DNA of 64,000 nt from Atlantibacter sp. RC6. Lineage in GTDB: Bacteria; Pseudomonadota; Gammaproteobacteria; Enterobacterales; Enterobacteriaceae. Positions 7,760 through 15,804 of the stretch are shown here, piece by piece. The position numbers and the translations under genes are program-made. The DNA lies in the NCBI RefSeq assembly GCF_014193285.1, contig NZ_JACHZE010000005.1, positions 1 through 64,000 on the forward strand, in the 5' to 3' direction. Under the pieces are notes generated by a model. The model saw only the letters and a list, made by a program, of their open reading frames with translations, was not told the origin of the DNA and did not search any database. The stretch's first letter is position 1; each line of letters begins with the position of its first letter.

Positions 7760-8958
7760 GATGTTCCCTCTGCCAGCCATTCGGTAAAACTTCTAAGCCT
7801 GATACCGGGTTTAACTTCTTCAAATAAGCGCTCCTCTTCCGAACTTAAGGGTGGGTCGGGATATACAATTGTAGGCTGCCCGATACCGTGGAACTTTAAG
7901 CCAGCAAGTGAGATTAACTCCGGCGCACGCGGAACAAACTGCACTGCACTTTGTTCGGTATTAACCAATTGTATACGACAGCGCCACAGAAAATCTTTCA
8001 GAACCTCATCAAGCAGTCGTGCAATAATGATATTAATTCGTTCAGCCTGCTGTGGATCCATTCTCACTATGGGGACATTTCCCATATAAGGAAATCCCCT
8101 TTCATCCAATTCACTAATACAGTTGGCAACAACTAAAGGTACACTATTACGTTTAGCTTCTATAATCTCTCGGCGACACCATTCACGCGAAGAATAAGAG
8201 TCGGTATGTATAGCAACAACTGCGCTTTGCGCCAGCTGTTTCAATAGCACCTGATGAAACCGAAGCCCGGCAGGGATATCATGGACATCAAAGAATGAAC
8301 TTAACCCATGTCCACTATGTAATTGCTCACGTATCAAATGAGCAATCCGCTCTCCATCTTTATCATGTTTAGAATGGCTAAGGAATATCTGAACTTTCTT
8401 GAGATAATTAAGCAACTCATCTTCATCTTTTTCTGGTTGTTTCAGATGTTCCAGGTAATGGCGCAGCATCCTGCAAAATTCGTATGTAAGCTCACTAATC
8501 AATCGTATATGAAGGTTTGCAGTATCGTTGCTCCCATCCTGTATCCATTGGTCCCAGCGTAATGCCTGCTCTTCCAGTCCCAGATTTAATCCTTCTCCAT
8601 CAATAGCAATGGGGAAAAGATGTGTACCTAGTCCAGCTATTTCCGACTGCGTGGATAGCTCCCGAAGATAAGTCCCCCATTCAGGATCATTTGCCATACA
8701 TGATTCTGCAAGTATGAGGACTGCGGTGGTCTCTGATTCTGAAAAATTGATCGGCAGCGGCTTCCCCGTTTTAGGTAGAGGCTCAGAACGAAAAATAACA
8801 CTTAAACCGGTTCCTCCAGCAACATTCTGATAGAGTTCCCGACGAAAGTGTCCACGCAATATTTCGGCCAGTCCAGCACCACCGGCGAAATCCGGGTGCC
8901 AAATGATATAAACAACCAGAAATGGTTTTGCCAAATTCGTCTCAAGCATATTATGCAT
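7756..8958 (-). CDS. TIR-domain protein with a second, divergent TIR-like module
   Basis: The 400-residue protein has a canonical TIR domain at about residues 188-310: VQIFLSHSKHDKDGERIAHL, SFFDVHDI, and REWCRREIIEAK with Glu264 as the expected catalytic residue. Residues 10-130 look like a second, divergent TIR-like unit (FLVVYIIWHPDF, ETTAVLILAESCMAN, EWGTYLREL). About 90 C-terminal residues are unassigned. The canonical half is predicted to process NAD. The divergent half may recognise the trigger or mediate assembly. The start overlaps the upstream TIR-like gene by 8 bases; an ATG at 8949 is also possible. It is fourth of five genes and is followed by the SLOG gene with ATGA overlap. Confidence 0.75.
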   Translation of the reverse strand: MHNMLETNLAKPFLVVYIIWHPDFAGGAGLAEILRGHFRRELYQNVAGGTGLSVIFRSEPLPKTGKPLPINFSESETTAVLILAESCMANDPEWGTYLRELSTQSEIAGLGTHLFPIAIDGEGLNLGLEEQALRWDQWIQDGSNDTANLHIRLISELTYEFCRMLRHYLEHLKQPEKDEDELLNYLKKVQIFLSHSKHDKDGERIAHLIREQLHSGHGLSSFFDVHDIPAGLRFHQVLLKQLAQSAVVAIHTDSYSSREWCRREIIEAKRNSVPLVVANCISELDERGFPYMGNVPIVRMDPQQAERINIIIARLLDEVLKDFLWRCRIQLVNTEQSAVQFVPRAPELISLAGLKFHGIGQPTIVYPDPPLSSEEERLFEEVKPGIRLRSFTEWLAEGTS

Positions 8959-9463
8959 TCCTTAAGCGGCGTTCACGAGTGTTTCTTATCAGAGTATTAC
9001 TACGACAATTGGCTTGTTCGATATATTCCCTACACGATGAAATGCTAGCTGTAAAATCAGCCCAACTTACCCACAGCGCATATCCAGAATCAATATTATC
9101 ACTGAGTCGAGCGGGCACAGTCACTTGTCCATAAGAATTTGATAACAATGTTGGCAACTGGACACCAATAAGTCCATGTTGTTTATCAAGCGTCGATTTA
9201 ATTTCCCAGTCAATATATTTTCTTCCCCATGATTCATTACCGACCAAGACAATGGAACATGAAGTCCCTGCGATATAATACTCACGAATACGTCGCATAA
9301 CATAGTCAATATCGTCACTGTCAACTCGACGATCAAGAGAATTATCCGTTACAGCCTCATATTCATCATGAAATTTTCTTGAGAATTCATCATAGTAATA
9401 TTGGTCACCATCATGGTGGTAGCTTAAAAACACTTTTCTTTTAATTATTTTGGTATTATACAT
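8951..9463 (-). CDS. ThsB-like TIR domain protein 2 (DUF1863 type)
   Basis: The 170-residue protein starts with KRKVFLSYHHDGDQYYYDEF and contains SCSIVLVGNESWGRKYIDWEIK, with Glu87 at the catalytic position of ThsB-like TIR domains, followed by HGLIGVQLP. It fits the size and strand order of Thoeris ThsB and is expected to be cytosolic. It lies between a second ThsB-like gene and the double-TIR gene; the short spacing and overlap indicate co-expression. Thoeris loci often carry several ThsB paralogues that respond to different phages, which would explain the tandem copies. Confidence 0.8.
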   Translation of the reverse strand: MYNTKIIKRKVFLSYHHDGDQYYYDEFSRKFHDEYEAVTDNSLDRRVDSDDIDYVMRRIREYYIAGTSCSIVLVGNESWGRKYIDWEIKSTLDKQHGLIGVQLPTLLSNSYGQVTVPARLSDNIDSGYALWVSWADFTASISSCREYIEQANCRSNTLIRNTRERRLRNA

Positions 9464-9504
9464 ATCTGTTACCTTAATTTTATCTTGGCGTAAAAATCAT
9501 CTCA

Positions 9505-10116
9505 TCACCATAGTAAATTAGTTGTTATAGCAGGAACATCAGCGGGATTTTTCTTTGCTGCAGGTTCCATAATATTTCTTTTATCAAATGCCTGGTTAAT
9601 ATAAAATTCACTATTCCCTATAAAATCTGAATACTTAACCAGGGAGCAATAAACATCCATATCATCATAGTGGGGGACGAGTTTTGAAAAACTATGATTT
9701 TTTTTAATTAACCAAGGGAGATAATGTTCATAACCCCAATCAATGGTTCTAATTCCAATCCCGCAATTGCAAGAGGTATCACTACACACACCCGAGCTAA
9801 ACACGCTCGAATATATTTCATCTCGAATTACCCCGATTAATCCAGCAGGATTCTCCCCCCATAAAGATGCTTGAATTTCTGAGTTAACAAAAGGTCTGCT
9901 GGCAGTTTCTGTACCTATGAGTACTACTGTTACGGTAGAGTCACCAAGATAGTCCTCCCGAATTTTCCGCATAATGTAATCTTCACTGACATTAGTGCTG
10001 ATATCCCCGTCACTGACGGACTTGTCAATAAATGACGCACCAGCAAATGCTTCAATGATTCCGTTCTTCAAATCCTGTTCGTTTGCATGATGATAACTCA
10101 GAAAAGTTTTATGCAT
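9505..10116 (-). CDS. ThsB-like TIR domain protein 1 with cysteine-rich insertion
   Basis: The 203-residue protein begins HKTFLSYHHANEQDL and carries TVTVVLIGTETASRPFVNSEIQ with Glu80 at the catalytic position, then AGLIGVIRDEIY. Between the TIR core and the C-terminus there is a segment with Cys111, Cys116 and Cys118 (GVCSDTSCNCGIG), absent from the paralogue at 8951-9463. The C-terminal tail is longer too. ATG at 10116 overlaps the stop of the membrane protein gene as TAATG, a sign of translational coupling. The cysteine segment could bind a metal or sense redox state, but this is speculative. Confidence 0.75.
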   Translation of the reverse strand: MHKTFLSYHHANEQDLKNGIIEAFAGASFIDKSVSDGDISTNVSEDYIMRKIREDYLGDSTVTVVLIGTETASRPFVNSEIQASLWGENPAGLIGVIRDEIYSSVFSSGVCSDTSCNCGIGIRTIDWGYEHYLPWLIKKNHSFSKLVPHYDDMDVYCSLVKYSDFIGNSEFYINQAFDKRNIMEPAAKKNPADVPAITTNLLW

Positions 10117-10844
10117 TACTCATCCCACTTAGCAATATCGATGTTAAATACAACACTAACTTCCTCACAGAAGAATTTATTAATGCATTCAAAATCAGCC
10201 ATCAACTGGCTGAAATGATAATAATGAGTCTGGATTACTCCAATCGGTGTTAAATGATAAATCAAAGAAACATTTTCACCGTTAGAATCTTTATCCCTCG
10301 TCAATACAATATCGTTTGTTGAGATGTACTTATGCCAACGCCTGTAATTATTCTGATGTTTGGTAAGCAGTTGATTCAGTTTTTTTAGCATTTTATTAGA
10401 TATACCATACAACTCCATATCTCTTTTCCGCTTAACATCCAGCACTCTTATTTCAACACGAATAAAATTATAGATATCATATAAAGAGTTAAAAACCTCT
10501 TCAAATGAATCAAAATGTGGATCAATTTTGAACACACTTCTTTTAGTATCAAGGAAATTGCGAACAGATCTTTTATATAGCAAGTCAGAACTATCAAATA
10601 AAACATTTAACCCACCGAAAGTTAATTTTTCTAACTTTAATGAGTATTTTTTCTCTAAAATACCGAAAAACAAAAATATAGTAATCAATGATAATATTAG
10701 AATTGAAAGGAGCGCTTTTACAAAATCAAAATTTGATATGATATTTTTGATAAACCACCATTGTGAGGCCGGTAAAAAAGAGAAGTACCCCATCAAAATA
10801 ATTACCATCAAAATAATTCCGAATAGTAACAATCCCCTAACCAT
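10116..10844 (-). CDS. Two-TM membrane protein of the TIR/SLOG operon
   Basis: This 242-residue protein has two N-terminal membrane segments (about residues 4-22 and 40-62) and a predicted soluble C-terminal part of about 175 residues. I do not recognise the soluble part. ATG at 10844 has AAGGA seven bases upstream; an in-frame TTG at 10871 lacks a ribosome binding site. It is the first gene of the operon and is coupled to the first ThsB-like gene. In type II Thoeris a two-TM protein with a macro domain is the effector. By analogy this protein could be the membrane-acting effector, but no macro or SLOG motif is visible in its soluble part. Confidence 0.6.
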   Translation of the reverse strand: MVRGLLLFGIILMVIILMGYFSFLPASQWWFIKNIISNFDFVKALLSILILSLITIFLFFGILEKKYSLKLEKLTFGGLNVLFDSSDLLYKRSVRNFLDTKRSVFKIDPHFDSFEEVFNSLYDIYNFIRVEIRVLDVKRKRDMELYGISNKMLKKLNQLLTKHQNNYRRWHKYISTNDIVLTRDKDSNGENVSLIYHLTPIGVIQTHYYHFSQLMADFECINKFFCEEVSVVFNIDIAKWDE

Positions 10845-11306
10845 AAGCGAATCCTTATGAAACAATTTCAATCAAGTTGCATTTTTATCAACAGACATTG
10901 AAAGTTTTATTCATAATTATCAATGAATTATAACCCAATAACGCAACTATTTGTTTATGCTCAGTGACCACTATACCCTGATTCGGATTTCTCCGAAATC
11001 CTTAAGGATACTAGTTTCACTTCTCTCAGCCAGACTAAAAATTTAGATATATCTGGTGAACTGCATTGGGGTTTTCTCTAGACAAAGCAGTGGATATCTT
11101 CATCAACCAGCTGTCTGTTGCGATCGTAGCAGATCACTAAAACATAATGCTCAGGCAGAGTACCGATTGTATCTTCATCCACCCCAATGGGCATTGCTTC
11201 TTCTTACAAGCGCATACATTTCTTAGAGGGGGTCATAATGGTGGTCTTGACAGAAAGAGTATTCAGGTTTAGCTTATTTATTAGCCAGTTACTGGCAAAG
11301 GCGATC
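10845..11306. other. Island-end spacer with operon promoter region
   Basis: No gene is recognised. The part next to the membrane protein gene is AT-rich and carries TATAAT in the minus direction (10927-10932) and the inverted repeat at 10909-10928. The remainder up to the attachment site holds only short frames. One of 38 codons (11078-11194, minus) has no clear ribosome binding site and may be a gene remnant. Confidence 0.4.
10909..10928. promoter_or_regulatory. Inverted repeat, candidate operator of the TIR/SLOG operon
   Basis: ATTCAT at 10909-10914 and ATGAAT at 10923-10928 are separated by 8 bp and partly overlap a minus-strand TATAAT (10927-10932). The position, 65-85 bp upstream of the first start codon, suits an operator. 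No regulator gene is present in the operon. Confidence 0.3.
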
Positions 11307-11323
11307 CCAGTCAGAGGAGCCAA
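11307..11323 (+). repeat. Attachment site: 17-bp copy of the tRNA-Asn 3' end
   Basis: CCAGTCAGAGGAGCCAA equals the last bases of enterobacterial tRNA-Asn and the 17-bp direct repeat known at high-pathogenicity-island/ICEKp junctions. The upstream sequence does not encode the rest of a tRNA, so this is the distal copy made on integration. It marks the right border of the island. The intact tRNA and the integrase gene should lie left of the window. Confidence 0.85.
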
Positions 11324-11327
11324 ATTT

Positions 11328-11361
11328 AAAAAAGCAGATGTCGCAAGGCATCTGCTTTTTT
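11328..11361. terminator. Bidirectional terminator, probably native to tRNA-Asn
   Basis: The arms 11328-11340 (ending GCAGATG) and 11349-11361 pair over 13 bp including A and T tracts, with an 8-base loop. It directly follows the attachment site, where the tRNA terminator would be expected, and also serves the convergent toxin-antitoxin pair. Confidence 0.75.
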
Positions 11362-11381
11362 GCTTTCTAAAGCCGACGCGC

Positions 11382-11684
11382 TTAAAGCACAAACCCGTAG
11401 TGCGAGCCGTCCGGCAACTCCACATCCAGCCGCAGTTTCCCGCCCGCCGCTTCCACATAGCGCTTCAGCGAAGAGAGTTTTAAATCGCGCCCCGGCTTTT
11501 CCATGCCTGCGACGGTCGGCTGTTTAATGCCCAGCGCCTGCGCCATTTCCACCTGCGTTTTTTTTACTTTCTCGCGCAATTCTGCCAGGTGGATATTCAG
11601 CAGGATTTCCGTCGCCATCGCTCGCGCCTCGGCGACGACTTCGGGTTTTTCGTCCGCAAGCAACTGTTCCAGCGTTCTGCCCAT
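11382..11684 (-). CDS. higA: HigA-type antitoxin with XRE helix-turn-helix
   Basis: The 100-residue protein contains a Cro/C1-type helix-turn-helix (KTQVEMAQALGIKQPTVAGMEK) in the centre and a C-terminal segment KLRLDVELPDG. This is typical of antitoxins paired with Gp49-like toxins. ATG at 11684 has AGGAG seven bases upstream; longer in-frame starts overlap the toxin gene and lack this site. It follows the toxin gene by four bases, the toxin-first order of higBA loci. It is expected to neutralise the toxin and repress the shared promoter, probably through the inverted repeat at 12058-12077. Confidence 0.75.
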   Translation of the reverse strand: MGRTLEQLLADEKPEVVAEARAMATEILLNIHLAELREKVKKTQVEMAQALGIKQPTVAGMEKPGRDLKLSSLKRYVEAAGGKLRLDVELPDGSHYGFVL

Positions 11685-11688
11685 GGCG

Positions 11689-12042
11689 TTACTCCTCATC
11701 ATAGAATTGGTTCAAATACTCGGTAAATTCCTGGTCAGCAATGGGGATCATCTCATCATAAAAGCGCTTTTCATTGCCGACCTTATTCCCCGCACACAGC
11801 AGAACGCCGGTACGGGACGGATCGAAGGCAAAAAACACGCGTACAGGATCGCCCCGGCTTTGCACACGCAGCTCTTTCATATTGCTGAAACGCGAGCCGT
11901 GGACCGTATCGGCATAGGGCCGCGCTAACCCAGGCCCCTTCTCTTCCAGCACCATTATCGCTGCAAGAATGCAGGCTCGGTCAGTATCATTCTGCGCGCT
12001 TAGCCAGTTATCAAACCAGTCCGTTGTTGCAATCGGCCACAT
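11689..12042 (-). CDS. higB: HigB/RelE-superfamily toxin (phage Gp49-like)
   Basis: The 117-residue basic protein has the Gp49-like toxin pattern: an N-terminal helical part (DTDRACILAAIMVLEEKGPGLARPY), SNMKELRVQSRGDPVRVFFAFDP, and a C-terminal helix. Family members are ribosome-dependent or free mRNA interferases of the RelE fold. It has a strong AAGGAGG upstream and a 4-base gap to the antitoxin gene. The pair sits just outside the island attachment site, next to yafL. In E. coli K-12 yafL also neighbours a toxin-antitoxin pair (dinJ-yafQ), of a different family. Confidence 0.75.
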   Translation of the reverse strand: MWPIATTDWFDNWLSAQNDTDRACILAAIMVLEEKGPGLARPYADTVHGSRFSNMKELRVQSRGDPVRVFFAFDPSRTGVLLCAGNKVGNEKRFYDEMIPIADQEFTEYLNQFYDEE

Positions 12043-12057
12043 ATGACCTCCTTATCA

Positions 12058-12077
12058 ATATAGATTCAAGACTATAT
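12058..12077 (-). promoter_or_regulatory. Operator/promoter of the higBA-type pair
   Basis: ATATAG at 12058-12063 and CTATAT at 12072-12077 form an inverted repeat with 8-bp spacing, 16 bp upstream of the toxin start. It includes a minus-strand TATAGT that could be the -10 box. Autoregulation through such a repeat is typical of HigA antitoxins. Confidence 0.45.
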
Positions 12078-12370
12078 AGGTGTAAAGCGATAATGTGGAT
12101 ATTGAAGGGCGCAAAGAGAAAAATCACTGACTATTTTTAGACAGTGCGCGAGAGGTTCCAGAGCTTCGTCAGGCAGTTGCAACCGTTACCCGACACGTGG
12201 ACGATATCGCGCATACTTCTCCCTTCCGCTCGGGCAGAAACATCCCCGCCTGCGGATTCACTGAAATTAATCTTTTAATAAAGAACATTTAAAAATTCGC
12301 GGCTTAACGGCGTGATACCATTTTCATCTGTAGTTACCCCCTCTGGTTATCATCCTGTTTATGGTTATCT
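12078..12370. other. Divergent intergenic region between higB and yafL
   Basis: About 290 bp without a recognised gene. It must carry the yafL promoter; a clear -35/-10 pair is not evident. The segment 12250-12300 is AT-rich. Confidence 0.35.
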
Positions 12371-13132
12371 ATGCTGCGCAATAAACTCTCTCTGGCTCTG
12401 CTGATTGGCATGACTTTTACCTGCCAGCAAGCCTGCGCTGTTCATAAATCACCACATAGTCCAAAACCCCATAGCGAACTGAGTTACGCGGCACGTCAGC
12501 GCATGTATAACCGCGCAAAACTGTTCAAACTGTGGAAAGAGAAAAAGGAGAAAACGGACAGGAATGTGGTTTACGGCAATAAATCGTCAAAAGCGGCGCT
12601 GCGTACCAAAAATCGTGTACTGATGCGCGCGCATCCCGAATGGTTCCCCGGCCCCTACCGGACGGTTGACGCCCATTGGGATCATCTGCGTGATAGCGAT
12701 GGATCGTTCTATAGCGACCGGCTGCGCGACACCACCGACCGGATTGTTGACCGACTTGAGGACCAGCTCGGCAAGCCGTATGTCTGGGGCGGAACATCGC
12801 CAACTAACGGTTTCGACTGTAGCGGGCTGGTGTTTTACGCCTATAACAAACTGCTCGCGACAAAACTGCCGCGCACCGCCAACGAAATGTACCATGATAA
12901 GCGCGCCCGCCCGGTGGCGAAACGCGACCTGAAGCGCGGCGATTTAATTTTCTTTGGTATTCATTCCGAGGGCGATCATGCCGACCATGTGGGTGTTTAC
13001 CTGGGAGACGGCGATTTCATTGAAGCGCCACGTACCGGGCTGAATATCCGTATCAGCCATTTCGACGGGGATTTCTGGCAGGATCACTACCTGGGTGCCC
13101 GGCGCATCCTTACCGCCGATAATATTCTTTGA
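12371..13132 (+). CDS. yafL: NlpC/P60-family peptidoglycan peptidase YafL
   Basis: The 253-residue protein has an N-terminal signal peptide (hydrophobic residues 6-20, cleavage near a Cys/Ala pair). A linker with HPEWFPGPY precedes a C-terminal NlpC/P60 domain. The catalytic Cys lies in GKPYVWGGTSPTNGFDCSGLVFYAYNK, the first His in DHADHVGVYLGDGDFIEAPRTG, and the chain ends ARRILTADNIL. This matches E. coli YafL closely. It probably cuts peptide stems in the periplasm; the D-Glu-diaminopimelate bond is the usual target of the family. In K-12 yafL also lies beside the fhiA-mbhA remnant, as here. The ribosome binding site is weak. Confidence 0.85.
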   Translation: MLRNKLSLALLIGMTFTCQQACAVHKSPHSPKPHSELSYAARQRMYNRAKLFKLWKEKKEKTDRNVVYGNKSSKAALRTKNRVLMRAHPEWFPGPYRTVDAHWDHLRDSDGSFYSDRLRDTTDRIVDRLEDQLGKPYVWGGTSPTNGFDCSGLVFYAYNKLLATKLPRTANEMYHDKRARPVAKRDLKRGDLIFFGIHSEGDHADHVGVYLGDGDFIEAPRTGLNIRISHFDGDFWQDHYLGARRILTADNIL

Positions 13133-13137
13133 TACTG

Positions 13138-13166
13138 ACGCTGGCCGATGAAGCCAGCGTTTTTTA
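13138..13166 (+). terminator. yafL terminator
   Basis: ACGCTGGC (13138-13145) pairs with GCCAGCGT (13153-13160) across a 7-base loop and is followed by a run of T. It begins six bases after the yafL stop codon. Confidence 0.8.
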
Positions 13167-13180
13167 TTCCGCACAACAAA

Positions 13181-13212
13181 AAAGGCCATCAATAGCGATA
13201 TTGATGGCCTTT
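13181..13212 (-). terminator. Bidirectional terminator facing lfhA'
   Basis: AAAGGCCATCAA (13181-13192) pairs with TTGATGGCCTTT (13201-13212) across an 8-base loop. Read from the minus strand it is the terminator of the lfhA remnant that ends at 13232. It also insulates yafL. Confidence 0.7.
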
Positions 13213-13231
13213 ATTATTCAGAGGATTTGGA

Positions 13232-14960
13232 TCAGGAAAGCGACCCCATTACCTTCAGTTCCAGCTCGTCCGGTACTTCGTTATAAGACAGCACCTGGAG
13301 TCCTGGCGCGAACAGGCGCGCATAGCGCGACAACAGCGGACGCAGCTGCGGCGCGACCAGCAGCACCGGTTCTTTGCCTGCCGCTTTCATCTGCTCCTTC
13401 GCTTGCGGCATGGTGCTCTGGAACTGGCTCAGCATATTCGGGTCGACCGGCACGCTGTCCAGCGGCACTTTGTTCGCCTGTTGAGTTTGATTCACCACGC
13501 CAAGCAGCAGGTTTTCCAGCTCATTTTGTAGGGTATAGACCGATAGCGTCTGGTTACGCACCAGCGGCATGGCGATACTGCGGCGCAACGCCAGGCGTAC
13601 ATCCGAGGTCAACAGCACGGGATCTTTAGTGGTGGCGCTGCTGGCCACCAGCACCGTGGCGACGGTGACGATATCCCTGAGCGACACCCCTTCGGTCAAA
13701 AGCTGGCGATACACTTTCAACAACAGGCTGTAATTCAGCGCCACATTCAGATCCTCCGCCAGCTTCGGTGCCTGCGCCGCGAGACGGTTATGGAGGTGGG
13801 TCACATCATCGTAGTTAAACAGATCGGGAATATACTGGCGCACCACTTTATTGACATGGGTGGCGATGACGCTGGCACAGTCGATCACCTGATAACCCAG
13901 ATTCAGCGCCCGGGCTTTCTGGTCGGGCTGAATCCAGGTCACCGGCATCCGGTAGGCCGGGTCCATGCCCAGCACTCCATCCACTTCGCCGTAGGTTTCA
14001 CTGGTGGGCAGCGCCATCAGCCGATCGGCAGGAATATCGCCCTCCTCCGCCTGGATACCGTTAATGTAAATCGCGTATTGCGTAGGTTTAAGACGAAAGT
14101 TTTCCCGGATGCGGATTTCCGGCAGGAGCACGCCGCTGGTATCGGAGATCACCTGCCGCACGCCGCGCACCCGTTGGGTCAGCGGCCCACCTTTGGTTTT
14201 GTCCACCAGCGACACCAGCTTATAGCCGAGGCTCAGGCTGACGGGTTCGATAAGCGGGATAGTTTCCCAGCTCACCGGCTGTTCCGGCGTCTCGACAATC
14301 GCTTTGGTGAGATTTTCCAGGTTCTGCTCGGTCTCCTGGGCCACCTGTGGCTGCTTGCTCTGACGCCACGCGGCATAGCCCAGCAGCAGGGTAAACAGCA
14401 GAAACGGCAGATGCGGCATGCCTGGCACCACCGCCAGCATAAACATAATGCCAGCGGCGGTATAAAGGATGGTGGGATTCGCCAGCAACTGGCCGCGCAC
14501 GTCTTTGGCGATATCGCCATTATCACTGACGCGAGTCACAATCACCGCGGCAGCGGTCGACAGCAACAGCGACGGGATCTGCGCCACCAGGCCGTCGCCG
14601 ATGGTCATCAGAACGTACTGCTGGAACGCGGCGGAGGCACTGAGATCGTACTTAAAAATCCCGATACAAATCCCGCCGATCATGTTGATCGCCAGAATCA
14701 TCATCCCGGCGATGGCGTCGCCGCGCACAAATTTCGACGCGCCGTCCATCGCACCGTAAAAGTCAGCCTCATTGGCGATATCTTTACGGCGGGTTTGCGC
14801 CTGGGCCTGGTTAATCAAGCCGGCGTTGAGATCGGCGTCAATCGCCATCTGTTTGCCCGGCATGGCGTCCAGGGTAAAGCGCGCCGACACTTCAGAAATA
14901 CGCTCGGCCCCTTTGGTCACCACGATGAAGTTAATCGTCAACAGCGTCAGCGAGAAAGAT
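13232..14960 (-). pseudogene. lfhA: lfhA remnant: lateral flagellar export gate FlhA, 5' end lost
   Basis: The reading frame encodes FlhA from the membrane segment LTLLTINFIVVTKGAERISEV through the cytosoplasmic domain to the C-terminus. About the first 100 residues and early membrane segments are missing. In place of the N-terminus the frame runs into antisense lafU sequence, so the open frame up to 15040 has a spurious start. FlhA is the major inner-membrane component of the flagellar export gate. Together with the adjoining lafU piece this is the scar of a Flag-2 deletion, known in E. coli K-12 as fhiA-mbhA. The retained part shows no internal stop. Confidence 0.85.
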
Positions 14961-15797
14961 CGTAAAAATATCGTTGCCGCGCTGAACGAGCAGTCGATTT
15001 TCAGCGGCAACGGCGTGATGCCGTTAAATAATCTTGGCAAGATGGCGGTACTGGAGAGCGGCTCCGGCCACGAAGCGCAATCGGTTCAGGTCAAAGCGCC
15101 GCCGACTGCCCCCGCCGGAACGGTGAACGCCGCATCCAATGCCAACACCAATGTCAACGTCAGCGTGGATAAAGCCCAGGCCCTGAAAGCCAAACTGGCT
15201 AACGACAAACGTGTCGCCATGCGTGATAAATCCGCGCGCGAACTGGGTGAGCTGGCGACGGTTATCAACTCCATTGCGGAAAACAGCCATATGCAAAGCA
15301 ATATGGAGATGGAAATTGTCCCGCAGGGGCTGCGTATTTTGATTAAAGACGACGGCAACCGCAGCATGTTCGAACGCGGCAGCGCGAAAATTATGCCGTT
15401 CTTTAAAAAGCTGTTGGTGGAACTGGCCCCCGTATTCGATGCGCTGGATAACAAACTGATTATTACCGGCCACACCGACGCTATGCAGTACAAGGACGGC
15501 GAGTCTTATAACAACTGGAACCTCTCCGGCGACCGGGCGCTCTCCGCGCGCCGCGTGCTGGAACAAGCCGGCATGCCGGTGGATAAAGTGATGCAGGTGA
15601 GCGCCATGTCTGACCGGATGTTGCTCAATAGCGGCGATCCCAACAGCGCGGAAAACCGCCGAATCGAAATTATGGTATTAACCAAATCAGCCTCCGATAC
15701 GCTGTATCAGTTCTTCGGCGAAAAAGGCGAGAAAGTGGTGAAGCCAGCGGCAAAACGCGTCGAGGAACAGACCCGCGTTACCGCTGGAATGCGATGA
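14943..15797 (+). pseudogene. lafU: lafU remnant: lateral flagellar MotB-like stator, 5' end lost
   Basis: From SVSEKDRKNIVAALNEQSIF onward the frame encodes the periplasmic part of LafU, ending in an OmpA-like peptidoglycan-binding domain (LIITGHTDAMQY, NWNLSGDRALSARRVLEQAGM, NSAENRRIEIMV). The N-terminal plug and transmembrane helix with the proton-binding Asp are absent. The open frame extending back to 14772 is antisense lfhA and not real. MotB-type proteins anchor the stator to peptidoglycan, and this fragment could not form a channel. It meets lfhA head to head near 14945-14960. Confidence 0.85.
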
Positions 15798-15804
15798 TCC
15801 CGAT

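Noticed and set aside
11078-11194. 38-codon minus-strand frame near the island border
   Set aside because: Weak initiation context and no family recognised; may be a remnant but cannot be supported as a gene.
11290-11323. Complete tRNA-Asn gene
   Set aside because: Only the last 17 bases of the tRNA are present; the T-arm and everything upstream do not match.
14772-14942. N-terminal 57 codons of the frame containing lafU'
   Set aside because: This part is antisense lfhA; true lafU similarity begins at about 14943.
13790-14965. 391-codon plus-strand frame inside lfhA'
   Set aside because: Antisense to the conserved FlhA coding sequence; a composition artefact of the GC-rich codons.
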